Positions 31,056-39,960 of a DNA stretch of 64,000 nucleotides are shown here, in pieces (within the stretch, counting starts at the first letter, position 1; every line of letters begins with the position of its first letter). The stretch comes from Bowmanella dokdonensis (GTDB lineage: Bacteria > Pseudomonadota > Gammaproteobacteria > Enterobacterales > Alteromonadaceae), in assembly GCF_017254865.1 (NCBI RefSeq), contig NZ_JAFKCV010000014.1, forward strand, positions 1 through 64,000, given 5' to 3'. The notes beneath the pieces were generated by a model. That model was not told the origin of the DNA. It saw only the letters and a list, made by a program, of their open reading frames with translations, and did no database searches. The translations under genes and the position numbers were made by a program.

Positions 31056-31787
31056 ATGAAGAAACGCAGGCGTTTCTGGACAGTTGTTGAGAAGTTGGAA
31101 GCTTTGATTGATAAGGGCGTTTACCCGGCTGGCAGCCGTCTACCGGCGGAAAGGGAGCTTGCCGAAACTTACGATGTCAGCCGGCCAACCATACGTGAAG
31201 CCATCATAGCGCTGGAAGTCAGAGAAAGAGTGGAAGTAAAGACGGGGTCAGGGGTCTATGTCACCGACTCTGAGAATTCAGACCGTGCGCTAAAATCAAT
31301 CAGTGCATTTGAGCTCACCCAGGCCCGGGCATTAGTGGAGGCCGAGGCGGCCGCTTTAGCCGCAGCCACCATACGTGACACAGAGCTGGCCTCCCTCAAA
31401 CAGGCGCTGGATGATATGGCATCTCCAGAAAAAGCGGACGCGGCTGATCAAAGGTTCCATGAGATTATTTCTCAGGCAACACGCAACAATGCGATAGTTC
31501 TGTCCATAAAGAATCTGTGGAAAGTCAGACGGACTGAGCCTGAGGTGATAGCAGCGTATCAGGATGTTTGTTCTCAGAGCGTCGAGCAGCGAATCAAAGA
31601 GCATACCGCTATATATGAGGCCATTGCCAAGCGCGACTCATCCGCCGCACGCAAAGCCATGCACAATCACTTTAATCGTCTGATTAACGCACTGTTTGAG
31701 GCCAGCGAGGCGAAGGCCCTGGAAGAGATCAAGCGCAAAACGGACGAGACCCGGGGTCTTTATTCCATCTCCCACTTGACTCAGTAA
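31056..31787 (+). CDS. FadR-type GntR regulator of the alginate locus
   Basis: A 243-residue regulator. Residues about 8-75 are a GntR winged helix (AGSRLPAERELAETYDVSRPTIREAIIALEVRERVEV), and about 85-225 an FCD domain (LTQARALVEAEAAALAA, DQRFHEIISQATRN, EHTAIYEAIAKRD, MHNHFNRLI) with the His/Asp metal pattern. FadR/UxuR-like regulators of this type respond to uronates or KDG-type products. It stands at the edge of the alginate genes and upstream of a TonB receptor, so it is the candidate reader of the TTGGTTAACCAA-like sites. Ribosome-binding site GAGGGA precedes the ATG. The effector is not visible from sequence. Confidence 0.85.
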   Translation: MKKRRRFWTVVEKLEALIDKGVYPAGSRLPAERELAETYDVSRPTIREAIIALEVRERVEVKTGSGVYVTDSENSDRALKSISAFELTQARALVEAEAAALAAATIRDTELASLKQALDDMASPEKADAADQRFHEIISQATRNNAIVLSIKNLWKVRRTEPEVIAAYQDVCSQSVEQRIKEHTAIYEAIAKRDSSAARKAMHNHFNRLINALFEASEAKALEEIKRKTDETRGLYSISHLTQ

Positions 31788-31824
31788 GGTGTGTCCCTGA
31801 GCCACGGCACCTTCTATTTGCATA

Positions 31825-31857
31825 AAAAGCAGGCCCACCGGAGCCTGCTTTTTTTGT
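31825..31857 (+). terminator. Bidirectional intrinsic terminator after the regulator
   Basis: AAAAAGCAGGC pairs with GCCTGCTTTTTT across a 9-base loop. The A-run and T-run on either side let it work on both strands, between the convergent regulator and TonB receptor genes. A second hairpin (AAGCAAG...CTTGCTT, 31871-31891) follows. Confidence 0.8.
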
Positions 31858-31959
31858 TGGAAAAGCAAAAAAGCAAGCCATGCGCTTGCTTCTTCTCTTT
31901 GAGGCTCCCCGGGGTGGAGGGAGCCGGCAATCTCTTATCGCCGGCTTCCGGAGTTGGTA

Positions 31960-34914
31960 TCAGAACCTGTAGCTGGCACCGAAGGTAATACGGCGATCCG
32001 TTAAGCCTTGGAAGCAAAGCAAGGCCCCTTCGTTGACACAAGACTGCCGAACATCTGATTCGGTCAGGTTAACCGCTTCAATACCAACATTCAGATGATC
32101 ATTTACGTCATAGCTGACACTGGCATTAAGCTGTCCCCTGTCCTCTTGAACCACCGGAAAGCCCCAGGGAAAGCTTGACGTGCTGCCAAAATCAGTGGAG
32201 CGGTATGCTTCACGCCAGGTGTAGCGGGCTCTGGCTGACAAGCCATATTTTTCGTAGTAGAGGGTGAAGTTATAGGCGTTCTCAGACAAATCGATCAGTG
32301 ACTGTCTGGCTGTCACTTCAATATCATCAATACCAGTGGTCAGGGCAAAGACGGCGTTTGCGCGGCTAGTGGCGCTATCCACCGCCTCACCACCAGAGAA
32401 CTCCTGTTTAGTGTAGTTGGCGATCACCCCAAAGCCGGACGCCCAACCCAGTTCATCCTCAAAATCCGAAAGATCATATTGAACTGCCACCTCAATCCCT
32501 TTCTGAGTCGTTTCGCCGGTGTCGTTAATGGTTGTTGAAGTGGGCACACAGACTCCCACCCCTGGGTTCGGGCCAAACACATTAATATCGGCAATCGGGT
32601 TGAAGATACCGCCTTGCTCACAAACCGGGCCGGTTATATCGCGGTATCCAGTAGCAGGATCTTCATAGGGATCTATTTGACGCATTACGTGCAGGTCTTT
32701 GCGTTTCTTGTGGAAGATACCCACGCTAAACACGCTGGCCGGTGCAAAGTACCACTCAACCGCCAAGTCAAAGGAGGTTACCTCCTCGGGCTCCAATCCC
32801 GGGTTGCCTATCGCCACCGCAGGGTTGGGGCTGGTTGAGAAAGATACCGAGGTGGACAGGTCATCAAAATTAGGTCGTCTGATATCCTTTGACCAGGCAC
32901 CACGAGCGATGACATCGTCACTAAGATTCGCAACAAGATTTAACCTCGGCAACAAAAAATCATAGTCGGCAGTGGTTACCACCTGCGTAACCAGTTCGTT
33001 TCCGTCGTCATCCTCGGTAACTGAGTTACCCAACGAATTCACTTCGGTTTCCAGATACCTTAGTCCCACATTGCCTCGAAAGATCCCAGCTTCAAAATTC
33101 GCCTGCGCATAAAGGGCATCTGTTTTTTCTTCGATATCAAAAAACGCATTAACTTGAGAGGTAGGCGAGCTGATAGGCGCCCTGTTAGACCCTGTGATGG
33201 CATTATTAGCCTCAATGGCCGCATTCAGTGCAGCGATAACCGCATCCGGATCAGAGGCAACAAGCTCTGGGTTGATAACCAGAAAGTCACGCACATAGAG
33301 GGATCGGCCATCAGCATCATTAAAATTATCAGGCCCGGCGGTGAGGATATCTGCGAACAGGTTTCCTCTGGGACTGTCAGCCAATCGCCTTAACCCTACG
33401 TTCGATGTAATGCGGTCAGAGAGACTCGATGCTTTGCTATAACGGTAACCGAAATCAAGTGTGGTAAAAGCAGACCAGTAAAAGTCGTAGCTAAGGTCAA
33501 CGCGAAAGGCATCTTCGGCGTTTTCAGTAACGTTTCTGCCTATTGCGATATCTCGCAATACCACATTGGCAGGATCAAGCAGTTGCGCCGGGGTTGGGGC
33601 ATTTTGTTCGTCAAAGGCAATGCCAAACGCCAGCGAACCGCCGGTTAAGTCATACGCAAACGGCGTTCCGTTTTCATTTGACGAATTGAGGGCCGCGTTC
33701 GGATTAATAAAGTTTAGTGTGGTATTGACACTGGGAGTGGTGGAGTCAGACCTGGAAGTTGAAGCTTCAGCCCGCACGGAAAGGCGTTCACCTTGCCACT
33801 CTCCGCCCAGCCTGAAAATTTCGCTCTTGGTCAGACGTGAATTGGTATCGCTTGAAAAACGCAGGTTAGGATCCGCCCCTCCCTCTTCGACGGGAATAAC
33901 GCCCCGAAGTGCCGCCTGAATGCTGCCGAGATCAACCCCATCCAGTGAACCAAAATCGACTGTTTCGAAGGCCGTTGGCACTGAAACATCAATCAGATCA
34001 CTTACGCCTGAGGCCTGTACCCTTGAGCTCTCTTCTCTTCGCTCCTGATCATTGACGATGGCATCAAAAAACAGCTTGGTGTCCTGATTAGGCGCCCACT
34101 CGAGCGTACCGGCGAAGTTGACCGTTTCGTATTCGTAGTTATCGTAGTCCTGGTTGAGGAACTGTATTGGCAGGAAGTGAAATGCCTGGGCGCTGGCTGC
34201 GCCACTATCGGAGGCCACTGAGTTATCACGGTCTACCCGGGGCCGGAAAGCCGTTACGTCCTGTTCCGCATAACTGGCGCTGACCACAACACCAAATCGA
34301 CCATTATCGGTATCCCAGTTGTCACCCCATGCACCCGACACTCTCGGGGTAATACCGTCAGTGGAGAGGCTGCTATGCTCCCCCTGAACTCTCACAGAGG
34401 CCAACGTGTCGCTCAGAGAGAGTGGCCGAATCGTTCTTAAATTAATCGTCCCCCCAACCGAACCCTCAATTGTCTTAGCTTGTGGGGCTTTTATCACTTC
34501 CACAGCAGAGATAATGGCAGCCGAGACATCTTCAAACGCAATGCCACTGCGACCGGAACCAGAGCCGACGGTTGAAACGCCGTTTATTTCAGTGCGGTTA
34601 GCATTGGTACCCCGGATTTGTACACCTGTGCCGACACCAGCCTCCCGGGTTATCTGCACACCCGTTACGTTTTCCAGTACTTCCGCGAGGTTCTGGTCAG
34701 GAAGCTTGCCGATATCGACTGCCTGAATAACTTCGATCAGATTAGGTGCATTTCGTTCTTCTGCCAGGGCACTTGTTAATGAGCCTCTGATCCCGGATAC
34801 CTCGATGACCTCCACATCATTCGGTTCTGGCTGCTGGGCGCTGGCAGTAGATGCGATGCCCAGCGCTGTTGTAGACAGTATCGCCAAGGTGATTTTGGAT
34901 AGTGTGTGTCCCAT
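31960..34914 (-). CDS. TonB-dependent receptor 1 of the alginate locus
   Basis: A 984-residue outer-membrane receptor. Its signal peptide ends at TASAQ, followed by NDVEVIEVSGIRGS (TonB box-like), plug motifs VDIGKLPDQNLAEVLENVTG and VQIRGTNANRTEINGVS, and a long barrel ending RRITFGASYRF. It belongs to the same marine carbohydrate-type family as the receptors at 24239 and 39961. It is likely an alginate-oligosaccharide importer: it lies between the alginate regulator and the PL7 lyase, and an operator-like site is at 35080. The ATG at 34914 is preferred to 34920 because AGGAA then sits at proper spacing. Confidence 0.9.
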   Translation of the reverse strand: MGHTLSKITLAILSTTALGIASTASAQQPEPNDVEVIEVSGIRGSLTSALAEERNAPNLIEVIQAVDIGKLPDQNLAEVLENVTGVQITREAGVGTGVQIRGTNANRTEINGVSTVGSGSGRSGIAFEDVSAAIISAVEVIKAPQAKTIEGSVGGTINLRTIRPLSLSDTLASVRVQGEHSSLSTDGITPRVSGAWGDNWDTDNGRFGVVVSASYAEQDVTAFRPRVDRDNSVASDSGAASAQAFHFLPIQFLNQDYDNYEYETVNFAGTLEWAPNQDTKLFFDAIVNDQERREESSRVQASGVSDLIDVSVPTAFETVDFGSLDGVDLGSIQAALRGVIPVEEGGADPNLRFSSDTNSRLTKSEIFRLGGEWQGERLSVRAEASTSRSDSTTPSVNTTLNFINPNAALNSSNENGTPFAYDLTGGSLAFGIAFDEQNAPTPAQLLDPANVVLRDIAIGRNVTENAEDAFRVDLSYDFYWSAFTTLDFGYRYSKASSLSDRITSNVGLRRLADSPRGNLFADILTAGPDNFNDADGRSLYVRDFLVINPELVASDPDAVIAALNAAIEANNAITGSNRAPISSPTSQVNAFFDIEEKTDALYAQANFEAGIFRGNVGLRYLETEVNSLGNSVTEDDDGNELVTQVVTTADYDFLLPRLNLVANLSDDVIARGAWSKDIRRPNFDDLSTSVSFSTSPNPAVAIGNPGLEPEEVTSFDLAVEWYFAPASVFSVGIFHKKRKDLHVMRQIDPYEDPATGYRDITGPVCEQGGIFNPIADINVFGPNPGVGVCVPTSTTINDTGETTQKGIEVAVQYDLSDFEDELGWASGFGVIANYTKQEFSGGEAVDSATSRANAVFALTTGIDDIEVTARQSLIDLSENAYNFTLYYEKYGLSARARYTWREAYRSTDFGSTSSFPWGFPVVQEDRGQLNASVSYDVNDHLNVGIEAVNLTESDVRQSCVNEGALLCFQGLTDRRITFGASYRF

Positions 34915-35079
34915 TATCATTTCCTGTTCATGTTTAAACCAAGATCAAACTCTTCTGCCACGACTGCGACGTGAATCTAATAACCTGTTTGAATGCCAAC
35001 GTTCGGAGAATGAACGACAAACGGCACTTACAAATCACTTACGTTATATTTACAACATGACAGACATTCGGTCAACACT

Positions 35080-35091
35080 TTGGTTTACCAT
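35080..35091 (-). promoter_or_regulatory. Alginate-locus operator candidate (TonB receptor 1)
   Basis: TTGGTTTACCAT matches 10 of 12 positions of the palindrome TTGGTTAACCAA and lies about 165 bp upstream of the receptor start. Confidence 0.5.
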
Positions 35092-35449
35092 TTGGCCAAC
35101 TTATTGTTATTACCAATATCATGAAGATATCAGATAACCATATGGCAACACAGGAATAATCCATTACAAACAATTAGTTATGTCATAAAAAGGGACGAAA
35201 AAAGGAATCTGAGAAGTCCGGGTCAGCGGTAAAGCAGGATGGCGACGGCGTCGTGACCCGGTGCATTGATTGAGAGTCTTGCGTTTTTCTCACCCCGTCT
35301 TTCAGCGCGATATACGCGTGATGCGAGCCGTTTCAGAGGCCTGAGACTAGCTGCGGCTTCAATGCCTCATTCATCTGATGCACGCCGAATGCTTAAACCA
35401 TCCGGCCGGACCAACACAAAGTGCCAGAAATTGAATTTGGTAAACTTGT

Positions 35450-35461
35450 TTGGATTACCAA
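35450..35461 (+). promoter_or_regulatory. Alginate-locus operator candidate (PL7 lyase)
   Basis: TTGGATTACCAA matches 10 of 12 positions of TTGGTTAACCAA, about 125 bp upstream of the PL7 start. Confidence 0.5.
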
Positions 35462-35586
35462 TCTGCTCTAATGTTGTTCTAATATTGTTACCAGTTTGTT
35501 ATTTGAACTATGGAGTAGCTGGTTAAGCAATATACATAGGAGTCCGAGCTTCACAGACAACAAAAACAAACATAGAGGAAAGCAAG

Positions 35587-37377
35587 ATGCATAAACTAAA
35601 CAGATTTTCGCTTAGCTGTTGTGCTGCCGGTGTATTGCTGGCTGTCACCACATCAGCTCACGCAGTCAGCGTCCCGATTAACAACCCCGGGTTTGAATCC
35701 GGCTGGGACGACTGGACTGACACTGATCCATCGGCTATTTCTGGCGAATCCTATTCTGGCAACAGCTCTGCAAAAATCACGGGCTCCGCAGGAAGGGTAG
35801 AGCAAACAGTGTCTGTCGACGCCAACACCGACTACAGATTATCAGTCTACGTTAAAGGCTCTGGCAAGATTGGGGCAATGGTCAGTGGAACTGAGCATAG
35901 CACCACTGGCGGTGGCAGTTCTTTTGAGGAGGTGGCTGTGGAGTTTAACTCCGGCTCTGCGACCTCTGTCACACTGTTCGCAGCTTACGACGGAGCGGAA
36001 GGACGTGTTGATGACTTTTTTCTGGAAACGACTGATGGCGGCGTCGATCCTGATCCTCCTGTTGGAAATGTAGATTGCACTGGTGTCAGTGACCTGGCAA
36101 TAAGCAGCGCATCTGACGATGGCACAAACGATGGCCATGTCCCAGCCAATACCATTGACGGGGACCTGGCTGATTCGTCCCGTTGGTCCTCAGACGGCAA
36201 CGGTAAGTGGATTAGTTATGATCTGGGTCAGTTGTCGAAAGTGAATGAAATCCAGGCTCTCTGGTACAAAGGAGATAGTCGCAGTGCGTACTTCGATATC
36301 GATACCTCCGCAGATAACACTAACTGGACATCTGTACTTGTTAACGGGCAGTCCAGTGGTTCCAGCTCCAGTTATGAGACGCACGCTTTGCTGGAGTCCG
36401 AGGCCCGCTACGTGCGTATTACCGGTTACGGCAACAGCTCCAATACCTGGAATAGTATTATTGAAACCAAGATCGGCGGCTGCACAGAAGGTTCAACGGA
36501 TCCCGAACCACCAGCTCCCGGTAGTCTCGATCCCAACCTTCCGCCTTCAGGAAACTTTGATTTGTTGGATTGGAGCCTGGGCGTACCGGTTGACAACAAT
36601 AATGACGGCAAATCTGACACTATCAAAGATATTGAGCTGTCTGGCGGCTATGAACATAGCGACTGGTTCTACACTGGAAGCGACGGAGGGATGGTGTTTA
36701 AAGCGCCCATAGATGCCCCTAAAACCTCTACCAACACCAGCTACACCCGGTCGGAATTAAGGGAAATGCTGCGTCGCGGCGATACCAGCATAAGCACCCA
36801 GGGAATTAATGATAACAATTGGGTATTTTCCAGTTATTCCTCTTCGGATAAGAGTGCTGCCGGCGGTATCGACGGCGAATTAAACGCCACATTGAAGGTT
36901 GACCACGTCACCACAACCGGTGATACCAGTCAAAGAGGCCGGGTTATCATCGGGCAAATACATGCTAAAAATGATGAGCCTGCCCGCCTTTATTACCGCC
37001 TGCTGCCCGGCCACAGCAAGGGCTCTGTCTACCTCGCTCATGAGCCAGGTAACGGCAACAGCGAACAGTGGTATAACATGATAGGTGACCGCTCAAGCTC
37101 CGCATCAGAACCTGCCGACGGTATTGCCTTGGGTGAAATCTTTAGTTATTCAATCAAGGTGGTCGCCAACCAATTAACTGTGACTATATATCGGGACGGT
37201 AAGGCAGATGTAGTGCAGAGCGTGGATATGAGTAACAGTGGTTATCACGATGGCACCGATCAATACATGTACTTTAAAGCCGGCGTCTACAACCAGAACA
37301 ATACGGGTGATGGCAATGACTATGTTCAGGCTACCTTCTACAGTCTGAGTAAAACCCATGACGGTTACAGTTACTAG
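35587..37377 (+). CDS. Secreted PL7 alginate lyase with two carbohydrate-binding modules
   Basis: A 596-residue secreted enzyme. After the signal peptide (ends SAHA), residues about 28-150 form a CBM16/CBM4-9-like beta-sandwich (NPGFESGWDDW), about 165-298 an F5/8-type C (CBM32-like) module, joined by proline-rich linkers (DPDPPVG, DPEPPAPG). The C-terminal half is a PL7 beta-jelly-roll with all three family signatures: RSELR near residue 388, QIH near 455 and YFKAGVYNQ near 561. PL7 lyases cut alginate by beta-elimination to unsaturated oligomers. It is expected to start extracellular attack for the TonB receptors. Ribosome-binding site AGAGGAAAG is good. Confidence 0.93.
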   Translation: MHKLNRFSLSCCAAGVLLAVTTSAHAVSVPINNPGFESGWDDWTDTDPSAISGESYSGNSSAKITGSAGRVEQTVSVDANTDYRLSVYVKGSGKIGAMVSGTEHSTTGGGSSFEEVAVEFNSGSATSVTLFAAYDGAEGRVDDFFLETTDGGVDPDPPVGNVDCTGVSDLAISSASDDGTNDGHVPANTIDGDLADSSRWSSDGNGKWISYDLGQLSKVNEIQALWYKGDSRSAYFDIDTSADNTNWTSVLVNGQSSGSSSSYETHALLESEARYVRITGYGNSSNTWNSIIETKIGGCTEGSTDPEPPAPGSLDPNLPPSGNFDLLDWSLGVPVDNNNDGKSDTIKDIELSGGYEHSDWFYTGSDGGMVFKAPIDAPKTSTNTSYTRSELREMLRRGDTSISTQGINDNNWVFSSYSSSDKSAAGGIDGELNATLKVDHVTTTGDTSQRGRVIIGQIHAKNDEPARLYYRLLPGHSKGSVYLAHEPGNGNSEQWYNMIGDRSSSASEPADGIALGEIFSYSIKVVANQLTVTIYRDGKADVVQSVDMSNSGYHDGTDQYMYFKAGVYNQNNTGDGNDYVQATFYSLSKTHDGYSY

Positions 37378-37478
37378 TTCAGGACGCGTCTGACCAGCTA
37401 AAACCGGACAGCATTGCCAGTGGCCAGGACCTGCCACACAATGGTGGACGTAGAAGGTGTAAAGACATCGGTGTAAGT

Positions 37479-37513
37479 GGCATTCTCAACTGTAGGAAAC
37501 AACTGAGAATGCC
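37479..37513. terminator. Hairpin between the convergent PL7 and acetylesterase genes
   Basis: GGCATTCTCA and TGAGAATGCC form a perfect 10-bp stem with a 15-base loop. It lacks a T-run but lies midway between two convergent genes. Nothing else was found in 37378-37674. Confidence 0.45.
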
Positions 37514-37674
37514 AGTAACGGACCAACTTCTCGCTCAATTGGTGAGGCTGAAAAGATTAACTGATAGAAAATGGATTGGGACAGAAAAGCGCTTAGCTCA
37601 AACCTAATCTGACATCGACGCCGCAAAATTGGCAAGTGTCAGATCAGGTCAGGGCTAATACAAATTACCCAGCT

Positions 37675-39660
37675 TTATTGCTTATTCACTCTGAGGTTGA
37701 AGGGTGCTGCGGGCAGGCCTTCAATACCATACAAATTGACGATGGGCATGTCTTGCCAGGCATACTTGATATGGGTGATATTTTTTGCTGCAGATGGAAT
37801 CTGCACTACATTATCCTTCACTCTCCCCGAACGAAATTCACAAGCTTCGTTTACTGTACAAATCTGAAACCCTATGGCGACATCTGCCCCCATGGCCTTC
37901 AATTTCACCTCACTTGGGTACTTCACTATGAGCGATTCACCTTTTCTATCCACAGATACAGGATAGGGAGAGGAGGGTAACGACTTATCGTAGGCCAGTT
38001 TCAATGCTTCAATTGCCATCCGCTTTCCCGGCTCCTGCTTGTGTGACGGATGTGGATCATCATTCATACCTCTGTCAATCAACACGGCCAGGCCTACATG
38101 GGGATCTTGCTCGGCAGCCTTGTATTGCGCTTCTCGAAGCTCAGCCCAGCGGGAAAAGCCCGCTCGGTCCGAATAGTTGCCGAACCCGGGTAGTTGCGCG
38201 ATAACAAACGGAAGCTCATTATCCTGGAATTGCGCCCTCCAGTTTTGGATTAAGGTTGGAAGCAACTTTTCATAGCGTTGTGCATAGCCCGTATTGCTCT
38301 CCCCTTGATACCAGACCACCCCTTTTAATGTGATATTACCCAGAGGACTTATCATTCCGTTGTAAAGAGTGGTGTAACCTCGCGGTGCCATCCAAGGTAC
38401 AATGGGAGGCGGGGCTATGCTTTTCGCACTCGCCGATATTTTGTAATGCCATTGACCACGCAGCGAAGTAAGCTCTTGTCCTGGAGCAAAAATACCGAAT
38501 CTGTTGGGATAGTCTGAAAAACCTCCAGAGCCTCTTTCATCAATAACTCTGATGACTATGGTATTTTCCCCCGCTTGAAGGGAGCCTGAGGGAAGTAAAT
38601 ACTCACGCTGAAGATTAGGTTCGAAAGTCTGACCGATCAATTGGCCATTTATCCAAACTGTATCCCTTTCATTAATTCTGCCCAGACGAAGCACCGCAGG
38701 CTTTTCAGTATCCTTGGCGGAGATTGTGAAAGTTCTTCTAAACCAAATCACCCCGTTGAAATTTGCTAACTCCTTTATAGTGGTTCTCTCCCAAACTGCG
38801 GGCAGGGAAATGGCAGACCAAGAACGACTTTCCTTGTGATCGGGTTGATACCATTCGGCACGAATCCCCTTATCATTCTCATCGGCCCACTTTTCTGTCG
38901 CCTGTACCAGGTTGGCAATAGCTGTTTCAGGTTCAGCGGCGTATAAACTGAGCGTATCCAGTACTTCGTCATCTTCACCAGCTGCAGCAAGATAAGTATG
39001 GCTAATCCAATCCTCTATCGTCGTTCCCCCCCAAGAAGAGTGCACCAGACCCAGAGGCCTTTCTGTAGCTTGATAGATTGTTTTAGCAAATTCCCAGCAC
39101 ACTGATGAGAAATTGGGCAAGCTTTTAATCGAGGCCTGGGACCATGGGATGGCTTGCTTAAGCGTCTTTTCGGCATGGACAGTCGAATTCCGGGCAACTT
39201 CCATGATCCTTATCGGGTACTCTTCGCCTTGTTTAGCCGTTCTCTCAGGATTAGCTGCTTTTCTGACTTTCAAGCCCATATTTGATTGACCGCTGCATAG
39301 CCACACGTCACCAAACAGCACATCGTTGAGTGTGGACTTTATCTGGCCGTCTTGGAGTAACTCTATCTTTTCTCTGGTACCAGCCAACTGAACGGGAAGC
39401 TGCAATTGCCAGTCGCCTGAGGGTGGGACCACAATCGTTTCATTAAAGGTACTCATACGTACCTCCAGGTTCGAATCTGGTGGGGCGACTCCCCACACAG
39501 TGGCGGGCTTATCGGCCTGTAACACCATACTATCCCCAAACACGTCACCAAACTTAACCTGCGCTTCTTTGGCATTAACCCCTGGGACGGCCAAGACCAT
39601 AAGTAGGAGTGAGAACAATAGGCCTCTTATGGGTTTCCTAGTTTGTCGTTTACTTTTCAA
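37675..39660 (-). CDS. Secreted SGNH/sialate O-acetylesterase-like enzyme
   Basis: A 661-residue SASA-type SGNH esterase with a signal peptide (GLLFSLLLMVLAVPGVNA). The two halves of the catalytic domain carry CSGQSNM (nucleophile Ser) and WYQGESNT, with the Asp-His block DDPHPSHKQEPGKRMA; a beta-sandwich of about 140 residues is inserted between them (LRLGRINERDTVWINGQL). These enzymes remove O-acetyl groups from sugars. In an alginate locus O-acetylated mannuronate of bacterial alginate is a plausible target. The first possible start (TTG, 39666) sits too close to AAGGAG; a second TTG at 39660 has 7-bp spacing and is preferred. A perfect operator palindrome lies 32 bp upstream. Confidence 0.82.
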   Translation of the reverse strand: MKSKRQTRKPIRGLLFSLLLMVLAVPGVNAKEAQVKFGDVFGDSMVLQADKPATVWGVAPPDSNLEVRMSTFNETIVVPPSGDWQLQLPVQLAGTREKIELLQDGQIKSTLNDVLFGDVWLCSGQSNMGLKVRKAANPERTAKQGEEYPIRIMEVARNSTVHAEKTLKQAIPWSQASIKSLPNFSSVCWEFAKTIYQATERPLGLVHSSWGGTTIEDWISHTYLAAAGEDDEVLDTLSLYAAEPETAIANLVQATEKWADENDKGIRAEWYQPDHKESRSWSAISLPAVWERTTIKELANFNGVIWFRRTFTISAKDTEKPAVLRLGRINERDTVWINGQLIGQTFEPNLQREYLLPSGSLQAGENTIVIRVIDERGSGGFSDYPNRFGIFAPGQELTSLRGQWHYKISASAKSIAPPPIVPWMAPRGYTTLYNGMISPLGNITLKGVVWYQGESNTGYAQRYEKLLPTLIQNWRAQFQDNELPFVIAQLPGFGNYSDRAGFSRWAELREAQYKAAEQDPHVGLAVLIDRGMNDDPHPSHKQEPGKRMAIEALKLAYDKSLPSSPYPVSVDRKGESLIVKYPSEVKLKAMGADVAIGFQICTVNEACEFRSGRVKDNVVQIPSAAKNITHIKYAWQDMPIVNLYGIEGLPAAPFNLRVNKQ

Positions 39661-39691
39661 ATCCAAACTCCTTAGAAAGATGAGTCACACA

Positions 39692-39705
39692 ATTGGTTAA
39701 CCAAT
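39692..39705 (-). promoter_or_regulatory. Alginate-locus operator, perfect palindrome (acetylesterase)
   Basis: ATTGGTTAACCAAT is a perfect 14-bp palindrome of the GGT-N2-ACC type bound by FadR-like GntR regulators. It lies about 30 bp upstream of the acetylesterase start. Confidence 0.65.
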
Positions 39706-39895
39706 AATCCTTGCGTACAAGATCAACCATACCATCCCCTCTACCCGACAGATAGAGCCATTTCTCATCATGAAAGCCCTGCCCACACTTCAGTGCTGCA
39801 GCATGATGAAAGAAAGGAAAGCATAACCACACTCAAACAATGATATTACCAATGACAAAACATTGGACAATTTTATTGTTGACAGCACGCCAACA

Positions 39896-39907
39896 ATTGT
39901 CAACCAT
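39896..39907 (+). promoter_or_regulatory. Alginate-locus operator-like site (TonB receptor 2)
   Basis: ATTGTCAACCAT matches 8 of 12 positions of TTGGTTAACCAA; ATTGGT follows immediately at 39908. The site is about 55 bp upstream of the receptor start. Confidence 0.4.
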
Positions 39908-39960
39908 ATTGGTAAAATATGTTGAGCTAATGTAAACACCAGTGATCAGGGAGCGGACCT

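Larger units (their letters stand above)
34915..35586. other. Divergent promoter region of TonB receptor 1 and PL7 lyase
   Basis: About 670 bp without a gene. It contains operator-like sites at 35080 and 35450 and an AT-rich stretch at 35020-35200 likely to hold the receptor promoter. Confidence 0.5.
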
